Below are positions 54,715-61,049 of a DNA stretch of 64,000 bases, one piece after another. The notes under the pieces were generated by a model. It worked only from the letters and a program-made list of their open reading frames with translations. It did no database searches and was not told the DNA's origin. Made by a program: the position numbers and the translations under genes. Origin of the DNA: Sedimentitalea arenosa. GTDB lineage: Bacteria; Pseudomonadota; Alphaproteobacteria; Rhodobacterales; Rhodobacteraceae. Numbering within the stretch: the first letter of the stretch is position 1; each line of letters starts with the position of its first letter. The stretch is from contig NZ_JAELVR010000001.1 of assembly GCF_016428585.1 (NCBI RefSeq), forward strand, positions 496,001-560,000, given 5' to 3'.

Positions 54715-55629
54715 GTGAGGTCGGTGCTGCCGATCCTGGCGGTGGTCGCGGTGATCCTCGTTTCGTGGTACGCGGCTTGCGTTCCGATGAACATCAAGGG
54801 CGTGCTGACCGAAGCCGAGCGCGCCGGGGCGGAGGTGGTGCCGCCCGGGGCGGCGGAGCGGCGGGACATGTCCGAGATCGGGCTGGTCGCGCAGAACGGG
54901 TTCGCGATTCCGGCCACCTGGGCGCAGGAGCGGCCGCGGCTGCCGGCGCCGCACCAGGTCGCCGTGGAATTGTGGGACACCACGGTGATGAAGAAGATCA
55001 CCAGCAAGCGCAGCCTGGTGCATCACGCCTGGATCACCCTGAGCGCCACCCTGCTGGGGTTTGCCATCGGCACCGGGCTGGGTATCCTGCTGGCGGTGGG
55101 GATCGTGCAGTCGCGGGTGATGGACATGAGCGTGATGCCCTGGGCGATCGTCAGCCAGACCATTCCGATCATCGCGCTGGCGCCGATGATCATCGTGGTG
55201 CTGTATTCGATCGGGGTGCAGGGGATCCTGCCCAAGGCGGTGATCTCGGCCTATCTGAGCTTCTTCCCGGTGGTGGTCGGGATGGTGAAGGGGCTGCGCA
55301 GTCCGGACGCGATGCAGCTGGACCTGTTGCGCACCTACAATGCCAGCACCGGGCAGATCCTGTGGAAGCTGAGGTTGCCGGCCTCGATGCCCTATCTCTT
55401 TGCCTCGCTGAAGATCGGTATCGCCGCCTCGCTGGTCGGTGCCATCGTCGGCGAGTTGCCGACCGGGGCCGTTGCGGGGCTGGGGGCGCGGCTGCTGGCG
55501 GGCAGTTATTACGGGCAGACGGTGCAGATCTGGGCGGCGCTGTTCGCCGCGGCGATCCTGGCGGCGGTTCTGGTCGGGCTGCTGGGCCTGCTGGAGCGGC
55601 TGGTGCTGAAGCGGATGGGCATGGCATGA
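54715..55629 (+). CDS. ABC transporter permease 1 (pyrimidine-type)
   Basis: 304 residues, GTG start after GGGAG. One N-terminal helix is followed by about 60 periplasmic residues, then the BPD_transp_1 domain with the EAA-like stretch AYNASTGQILWKLRLPASMPYLFASLKIG. Inner-membrane channel half. It pairs with the second permease downstream. The periplasmic insert is typical for thiamine-pyrimidine/hydroxymethylpyrimidine-type importers. Confidence 0.87.
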   Translation: MRSVLPILAVVAVILVSWYAACVPMNIKGVLTEAERAGAEVVPPGAAERRDMSEIGLVAQNGFAIPATWAQERPRLPAPHQVAVELWDTTVMKKITSKRSLVHHAWITLSATLLGFAIGTGLGILLAVGIVQSRVMDMSVMPWAIVSQTIPIIALAPMIIVVLYSIGVQGILPKAVISAYLSFFPVVVGMVKGLRSPDAMQLDLLRTYNASTGQILWKLRLPASMPYLFASLKIGIAASLVGAIVGELPTGAVAGLGARLLAGSYYGQTVQIWAALFAAAILAAVLVGLLGLLERLVLKRMGMA

Positions 55630-55646
55630 GGCGGGCCTGGGACATG

Positions 55647-55703
55647 CGGGGGCCAGCCCCCGTCGCTGCGCGACTCCCCCGGAGTATTTCGCCGAAGATG
55701 AAG
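55647..55703 (+). repeat. GC hairpin plus AGTATTTC...ATGAAG repeat, copy 2
   Basis: Stem CGGGGG/CCCCCG (55647-55662), an 18-base spacer, then CCCCCGG and AGTATTTCGCCGAAGATGAAG (55683-55703). Same tail as copy 1 at 52241 with three differences. It sits just before the ribosome site of the second permease. Confidence 0.8.
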
Positions 55704-55720
55704 CCGGGGGGGCGGGCAGG

Positions 55721-56566
55721 ATGAGCCTCGTGGCGTTGGCCGTCCTGGCCTGGGGGCTGGGCTGGTGGATCAACGTGCGCCTGGCGGAGGGGCCATGGGC
55801 GCAGACCCGGGCGGTGGGCCTGGCGGTGCCGCTGATCTTCGGCGCGACGATCCTGGTGGTGTGGGAACTGCTGGTGCGGGGGCTGGAGGTGCCGATGGTC
55901 ATCCTGCCCGCGCCGAGCGTGATCGCGGCGCGGTTCGCGACCAGCCTGCCGGTGCTCTGGGCGGATTTCGTGCAGACCATCGTGAAGGGCGCGTTGAGCG
56001 GCTACGTGATCGGCTGCTCGGCCGCGTTCGTGACGGCGGTGCTGGTGGACCGCAGCGATTTCCTGCGTCGGGGGCTGCTGCCGGTGGGCAATTTCGTCGC
56101 CGCGCTGCCGATCGTGGGGACCGCGCCGATCCTGGTGATGTGGTTCGGGTTCGACTGGCAGAGCAAGGCGGCGGTCGTGGTGGTGATGGTGTTCTTCCCG
56201 GTGCTGGTCAACACGGTGGCGGGCCTGCGCGAGACCACGGCGATGCAGCGCGACCTGATGGACACCTACGCGGCGAGCTACTGGCAGGCCTTCTGGAAGC
56301 TGCGGCTGCCGGCGGCGATGCCCTTCGTGTTCAACGGGCTGAAGATCGCCACCACGCTGGCGCTGGTCGGGGCGATCGTTGCCGAATTCTTCGGCTCTCC
56401 GACCGTGGGCATGGGGTTTCGCATCTCGACCAGCGTCGGGCAGCTTGCGCTGGACATGGTCTGGGCCGAGATTGTCGTGGCGGCGGTGGCCGGGTCGGTG
56501 TTCTATGGCGGCGTGGCGCTTGTCGAGAAGGCGGTGACCTTCTGGCACCCGTCGCAGCGGAGTTGA
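55721..56566 (+). CDS. ABC transporter permease 2
   Basis: 281 residues with six or so helices and the EAA-type loop DTYAASYWQAFWKLRLPAAM. Together with permease 1 it forms the membrane channel. The ribosome site is the GGGGGGCGGGCAGG stretch. Same strand and operon as the receptor that follows 65 bases later. Confidence 0.87.
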   Translation: MSLVALAVLAWGLGWWINVRLAEGPWAQTRAVGLAVPLIFGATILVVWELLVRGLEVPMVILPAPSVIAARFATSLPVLWADFVQTIVKGALSGYVIGCSAAFVTAVLVDRSDFLRRGLLPVGNFVAALPIVGTAPILVMWFGFDWQSKAAVVVVMVFFPVLVNTVAGLRETTAMQRDLMDTYAASYWQAFWKLRLPAAMPFVFNGLKIATTLALVGAIVAEFFGSPTVGMGFRISTSVGQLALDMVWAEIVVAAVAGSVFYGGVALVEKAVTFWHPSQRS

Positions 56567-56631
56567 GGGATGGATCCCGGCGTGGCCGGGCAACAACAAA
56601 CGACACACAGCAACCAACAAGGAGTGATGCA

Positions 56632-57621
56632 ATGAAGAAGGTGATGACGGGAGCCGCGCTGGCCCTTACGCTGGGGGCGCTGCCGGCGCTGGCGGCGGAC
56701 GAGGTGAAGCTGCAGCTGAAATGGGTGACCCAGGCGCAGTTCGGTGGCTATTACGTGGCGCTGGACAAGGGGTTCTACGAGGAAGAGGGGCTGGACGTGA
56801 CGATCCTGCCCGGCGGGCCCGATATTGCGCCGACGCAGGTGATCGCGGGCGGGGGCGCCGATGTCACGGTCGAATGGATGCCCGCGGCGCTGGCGGCGCG
56901 CGAGAAGGGGTTGCCGCTGGTCAACATCGCGCAGCCGTTCAAGAGTTCGGGCATGATGCTGACCTGCTGGGCGGATGTCGGGATCGAGGCGCCCGCCGAC
57001 CTGGCCAACCGGACGCTGGGGGTCTGGTTCTTCGGCAACGAGTTTCCTTTCATGAGCTGGATGAGCCAGTTGGGGATTTCGACCGACGGCAAGAGCGAGA
57101 CCGGTGTCGAGGTGCTGAAGCAGGGCTTCAACGTCGATCCTCTGTTGCAGCGCCAGTCGGATTGCATCTCGACCATGACCTACAACGAGTATGGCCAGGT
57201 TCTGGATGCCGGCGTGGCACCCGAGGAGCTGATCACCTTCAAATACGAGGACCAGGGGGTGGCGACGCTGGAGGACGGGCTCTACGTGCTGGAGGAGAAG
57301 CTCGAGGACCCGGCCTTCGTGGACAAGATGACCCGCTTCGTGCGCGCCAGCATGAAGGGCTGGAAATACGCCGAGGAGAATCCGGAGGAAGCGGCCGGGA
57401 TCGTGCTGGACAACGACGCCAGCGGGGCGCAGACCGAGGCGCACCAGGTCCGCATGATGGGCGAGATCGCCAAGCTGACCTCGGGCAGCAACGGGGCGCT
57501 GGACCCGGCGGATTACCAGCGCACGGTGGACACGCTGCTGGCCGGTGGTTCCGACCCGGTGATCACCAAGGAGCCGGAAGGCGCCTGGACCCATGTGATC
57601 ACGGATGCGGCGCTGAACTGA
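56632..57621 (+). CDS. ABC transporter substrate-binding protein (NMT1/THI5-like)
   Basis: 329 residues with signal peptide (MKKVMTGAALALTLGALPALAA). NMT1/THI5-like fold: LKWVTQAQFGGYYVALDKGF, EEEGLDVTILPGGPDI and TVEWMPAAL. Family ligands are pyrimidine or thiamine precursors, nitrate or taurine. Context with uracil-degrading enzymes supports a pyrimidine or hydantoin ligand. AAGGAG precedes the ATG. Confidence 0.9.
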   Translation: MKKVMTGAALALTLGALPALAADEVKLQLKWVTQAQFGGYYVALDKGFYEEEGLDVTILPGGPDIAPTQVIAGGGADVTVEWMPAALAAREKGLPLVNIAQPFKSSGMMLTCWADVGIEAPADLANRTLGVWFFGNEFPFMSWMSQLGISTDGKSETGVEVLKQGFNVDPLLQRQSDCISTMTYNEYGQVLDAGVAPEELITFKYEDQGVATLEDGLYVLEEKLEDPAFVDKMTRFVRASMKGWKYAEENPEEAAGIVLDNDASGAQTEAHQVRMMGEIAKLTSGSNGALDPADYQRTVDTLLAGGSDPVITKEPEGAWTHVITDAALN

Positions 57622-57643
57622 GCCTGATCGCGATGTGACATGG

Positions 57644-57677
57644 CGGCGCGGTCCCTTCGGGGGGTCGCGCCGTTTTT
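57644..57677 (+). terminator. rho-independent terminator after the ABC operon
   Basis: CGGCGCG (57644-57650) pairs with CGCGCCG (57666-57672), inner CCC/GGG and TTCG loop, then TTTTT. Confidence 0.85.
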
Positions 57678-57738
57678 CCGTCTGGAGGTCAGGGATGGCC
57701 CGGTGGAGCGGGCAGGTGCGGAGGCGCGGCGGGCGCGA

Positions 57739-57867
57739 TCAGTCCAGCCGGACCGAGGCGGGGCTGCTGGCGCGGTCCGCGGCGGTGAAGCCGAGCGCGC
57801 CGAGCCCGTACCAGGCCATGACGGAGATGACGATCATGGCGGCGAAGGCGGTCCACATGGCTTTCAT
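57739..57867 (-). CDS. 42-residue single-pass membrane peptide
   Basis: MKAMWTAFAAMIVISVMAWY then GLGALGFTAADRASSPASVRLD: one hydrophobic helix (residues ~5-27) and a short polar tail. Its ATG overlaps the stop of the WD40-cytochrome c gene (ATGA at 57864-57867), and AGGAG lies upstream inside that gene. Codon use and coupling argue that it is real. It could anchor or bridge the cytochrome to the formate dehydrogenase; role unknown. Confidence 0.7.
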   Translation of the reverse strand: MKAMWTAFAAMIVISVMAWYGLGALGFTAADRASSPASVRLD

Positions 57868-59144
57868 TCGGTCGGCTCCTTGGCGGCGGTGGCCTGGCGC
57901 AGGAATGCGATCAGGTCGGCGCGGTCTTGCGGGTCGGTGATGCGCTGCATCGGCATCTTGCTGCCGGGAATGTAGTGGTCCGGGCCGAGATCGAAAAGCG
58001 CGTTTATGCTGGTTTCGGTCCAGACGATGTCGGCGTTGGTAAGCGTGTCGGAGTAGAGGTAGTCGGTTTCGGCCCCGGCGGGGCGGCCGAAGATGCCATG
58101 CAGGCTGGGCCCGGCGCGCCGTGCGCTGCCGGGGGTCAGGCTGTGGCAGATCGAGCACTTGCGCTGGAACTGGCGTTCGCCGTTCTCCATCTCTTCGGGG
58201 GCGCGCAGGAAGCTGCGTTCGCCGGTGGTCATCTGGCCGTGTTCGTCCAGCGTCGCCACCGGCCAGCTGTACATCGCGTCATCGAGACCGCCGGCGTGGA
58301 TGTTCTGCCCGTTCGGCGAGAAGGCCAGCGCCCAGACCGGGCCGCGCAGGGTGGCGCGGAAATCGCGGGCGATGGACCAGGTGGCGGTGTCGATCACCAT
58401 GATGTAGCCCTCGCCGTCGCCGACCGCGAGCAGGTCGCCATCGGGCGAGAGGGCAAGCGCCAGGATGGGGCGGCGTTCGAGGGTGAAATCGGTGAGCGGG
58501 GCGCCGGTTTCGACATCGATGACCCGGGTGACCCCGTCGACCGCGCCATAGGCGAGCCAGCCGGCGTCGGGATGCAGGGCGATGCGGTTGATGCCGAAGC
58601 CGTGGCGCAGGAGCATCCGGGACTCGGCTCCGCTGGCCACGTCCCAGACGCGCAGGGTGCCGTCGCTGCTGGCGGAGTAGAGCGTCGCGTGATCGGCGGA
58701 GAAGGCGACGGCATTGACGCCCGATTCGTGCCCCTCGAGCAGGCGCGGCGGCCCGCCGTCGAGCGGCCAGAGCCCGATCGTGCCGTCCCAGCTGGCCGAG
58801 GCGATGAGGCCGGGTGCGACGGCAAGGCCCATGACCTTGCCCTTGTGGGCGCCGATCACCGCGCCGCCGGGCCAGCGGCGGATGGTGTAGTCGTCGCCTG
58901 CCGAGACCAGCCCGGACCCGGTGAAGAGCACCGCGTTGACGGCGGCCTCGTGGCCCTCCTGCCATGCGGGGGTTCCGTCGCTCCACAGCCCGACCGAGTT
59001 GTCGAAGCTGGCGGTGGCGATCTGCCCGTCCGGTGCGACGCCGATGCCCATGATCGGGCCGCCGTGGCCCTTGAGGGTGAAGAACTCCTGCGCGTCCGGA
59101 ACCGCCGGGGCGAGCAGGAGGCAGAGAAGCAGGGCGTGGCGCAT
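57864..59144 (-). CDS. WD40 beta-propeller/cytochrome c fusion, periplasmic
   Basis: 426 residues. Signal peptide 1-18 (MRHALLLCLLLAPAVPDA). Residues ~24-310 contain seven WD-like repeats (for example GHGGPIMGIGVAPDG, SASWDGTIGLWPLDG, SASSDGTLRVWDVASG). Residues ~320-420 are a class I cytochrome c: heme motif C330-SI-CH334 and a Met ligand near 397-399 (GSKMPMQ). It begins four bases after the formate dehydrogenase gamma stop, so it belongs to that operon, and is coupled to the 42-residue peptide. A heme electron carrier attached to a propeller suggests a docking role to pass formate electrons to another carrier; inference. Confidence 0.88.
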   Translation of the reverse strand: MRHALLLCLLLAPAVPDAQEFFTLKGHGGPIMGIGVAPDGQIATASFDNSVGLWSDGTPAWQEGHEAAVNAVLFTGSGLVSAGDDYTIRRWPGGAVIGAHKGKVMGLAVAPGLIASASWDGTIGLWPLDGGPPRLLEGHESGVNAVAFSADHATLYSASSDGTLRVWDVASGAESRMLLRHGFGINRIALHPDAGWLAYGAVDGVTRVIDVETGAPLTDFTLERRPILALALSPDGDLLAVGDGEGYIMVIDTATWSIARDFRATLRGPVWALAFSPNGQNIHAGGLDDAMYSWPVATLDEHGQMTTGERSFLRAPEEMENGERQFQRKCSICHSLTPGSARRAGPSLHGIFGRPAGAETDYLYSDTLTNADIVWTETSINALFDLGPDHYIPGSKMPMQRITDPQDRADLIAFLRQATAAKEPTE

Positions 59145-59148
59145 GGCT

Positions 59149-60363
59149 TTATTCGGCGGGACTCGTCGCGGTGCCGGCGCGGGCGGCTTCCTTCTGCTTG
59201 ATCTCCTCGACCCAGAGGCCGTGGTGCTCGCGCGCCCATTGTTCCTCGACCTCGCCGCTGCCCATGGCGTCGAAGGCGCCCTCCATGCCAACACTGCCGA
59301 GATAGATATGGGCGAAGATCATCGCCATGAAGATGAAGGCGACGATGGTGTGCCAGAGCTGGGAGAACTGCATTTCCTCGTGCGGGGCGAGCTGTTCGGG
59401 CAGGGGGGCGAGCCCGACCCAGCCCGGCGCGCCGATGTCGTTGAGCAGGGTGAAGGTCTTGGCGAACATCGGCAGCTCGAAGGGGAACAGCAGCGACAGG
59501 CCCGAGGCGCTGATCGACAGCCCCAGCACGACGCAGCCCCAGAAGATCATCTTCTGCCCCGCGTTGAACTTCTTGGCCGGGGGGTGGACGTTCTTGGAGA
59601 ACAGCCCGCCGCCGACGGCGAGCCATTTCAGGTCGTGCCGGTTGGGAATGTTGTGAACGGTCCAGTTGACGATGATGATCACGAGGCCGACCATGAAGGC
59701 CCAGGCGACGTTGTTGTGCACCCACTTGGAGGCGACGGCCATCGTCGAGAAGGCCTGCGGCCCCAGCAGCGGGATCAGGACCATGCGCCCGAAGAGCACG
59801 ATCAGGCCGGTCACCCCGAGCACGAGGAAGCTGCCGGCGAAGAGCCAGTGGCCGAAACGTTCAAAGGAGGTGAAGCGCAGGATGGTTCGGCCGGTCTTGG
59901 GGCCGTCGATGCGGATCCTGCCGCGCAGCAGGTAGAACAGCGCCAACGCGATCAGAGTGCCGCCCAGCAGCCAGGCGCCGTAGGTGGCCAGCGGGCCCTT
60001 GCGGAATTCGAGCCACCACATGCCGCGATCCTGGATCAGCACCTCGGAGGCGGGGCTGCGGCTGGAGGTGGTGACATCGGCGGTGCCGTAGCGCAGGGCG
60101 CGGAAGACTTCGCTGTCGGACGCCCCGCCCAGGGTGCCCAGCTGCGCTGCGATGGCGGCGGCCCCGTCCCCGGTATTGCCTTGCGCGCGGTGCGACATGT
60201 CGACCTTTTCGCCGCGCTGGCGGGCCATGATGTCTTCGAGCGTGGTCGCGCCGCCGGTGGCCGCGCGGGGGTCGCCGGGCGCTGCCGGAGCGGCGGCCTC
60301 CTGCGCCAGCGCGGCGGTCGTGAAGGTCAACGTGAGGAGAAGTGCAAGCAAGGCACGCAGCAT
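59149..60363 (-). CDS. fdoI: formate dehydrogenase gamma subunit (cytochrome b556)
   Basis: 404 residues. A signal peptide and ~110-residue periplasmic N-terminal segment precede four membrane helices carrying the heme-b histidines (SFERFGHWLFAGSF; KWVHNNVAWAFM; LWHTIVAFIF, HIYLGSVGMEGA). It moves electrons from the beta subunit to the quinone pool. Longer than the E. coli subunit because of the N-terminal extension, as is common in alphaproteobacteria. The 80-base gap to fdhB holds a 12-base-pair hairpin. Confidence 0.92.
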   Translation of the reverse strand: MLRALLALLLTLTFTTAALAQEAAAPAAPGDPRAATGGATTLEDIMARQRGEKVDMSHRAQGNTGDGAAAIAAQLGTLGGASDSEVFRALRYGTADVTTSSRSPASEVLIQDRGMWWLEFRKGPLATYGAWLLGGTLIALALFYLLRGRIRIDGPKTGRTILRFTSFERFGHWLFAGSFLVLGVTGLIVLFGRMVLIPLLGPQAFSTMAVASKWVHNNVAWAFMVGLVIIIVNWTVHNIPNRHDLKWLAVGGGLFSKNVHPPAKKFNAGQKMIFWGCVVLGLSISASGLSLLFPFELPMFAKTFTLLNDIGAPGWVGLAPLPEQLAPHEEMQFSQLWHTIVAFIFMAMIFAHIYLGSVGMEGAFDAMGSGEVEEQWAREHHGLWVEEIKQKEAARAGTATSPAE

Positions 60364-60393
60364 GTCGTGAAGCCCCGTCTGGAATAGAGAAGG

Positions 60394-60421
60394 GGGGCGG
60401 CCCGATGGGTCGGGCCGCCCC
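60394..60421 (-). terminator. hairpin between formate dehydrogenase beta and gamma genes
   Basis: GGGGCGGCCCGA/TCGGGCCGCCCC, 12-base-pair perfect stem with TGGG loop. No U tract on the minus strand, so it is more likely an RNA processing or stabilising stem than a full terminator. Confidence 0.6.
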
Positions 60422-60442
60422 GGTCAGGGTGGTCAGGCGGCG

Positions 60443-61036
60443 TCAGCCGTCCTGTTTGCCGTAGGCGCTGCCCCAGCCCCAGGCGCCCGAGCCGAAGCCC
60501 CGGGCGACGACGCGTTCGCGGTAGATCGCGGACACCACGTCGCCGTCACCGGCCAGAAGCGCCTTGGTCGAGCACATCTCGGCGCAGATCGGCAGCTTGC
60601 CTTCGGCGATGCGGTTGCGCCCGTACTTGGCGAACTCGGCCGTGGAGTGGTTTTCCTCGGGGCCGCCGGCGCAGAAGGTGCACTTGTCCATCTTGCCGCG
60701 GCTGCCGAAGTTGCCCGCCTGCGGAAACTGCGGCGCACCGAAGGGGCACGCGTAGAAGCAGTAGCCGCAGCCGATGCACAGGTCCTTGCTGTGCAGCACC
60801 ACGCCTTCCTCGTTCTGGTAGAAACAGTCCGTCGGACAGACCGCCATGCACGGCGCATCGGAACAATGCATGCAGGCAACGGAAATCGACCGTTCGCCGG
60901 GGCTGCCATCGTTGATGGTCACCACGCGGCGGCGGTTGATGCCCCATGGCACCTCATGTTCGTTCTTGCAGGCCGTCACGCAGGCATTGCATTCGATGCA
61001 GCGCTCTGCGTCGCAAAGAAACTTTGCTCTTGCCAT
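60443..61036 (-). CDS. fdoH: formate dehydrogenase beta subunit (iron-sulfur)
   Basis: 197 residues with four Cys clusters for 4Fe-4S centres: CIECNACVTACKNEH, CMHCSDAPCMAVCPTD, CIGCGYCFYACPFGAP, and CTFCAGG with CAEMCSTKALL. It wires the catalytic alpha subunit to the cytochrome b gamma subunit. No membrane anchor helix is present, unlike E. coli FdoH. Starts 13 bases after alpha stop. Confidence 0.93.
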   Translation of the reverse strand: MARAKFLCDAERCIECNACVTACKNEHEVPWGINRRRVVTINDGSPGERSISVACMHCSDAPCMAVCPTDCFYQNEEGVVLHSKDLCIGCGYCFYACPFGAPQFPQAGNFGSRGKMDKCTFCAGGPEENHSTAEFAKYGRNRIAEGKLPICAEMCSTKALLAGDGDVVSAIYRERVVARGFGSGAWGWGSAYGKQDG

Positions 61037-61049
61037 TGATCGTGCTCCC

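Noticed and set aside
53530-55980. 816-codon minus-strand frame opposite hydA and the ABC genes
   Set aside because: Low-complexity Arg/Pro/His composition and no family resemblance; the plus strand carries clear ABC motifs.
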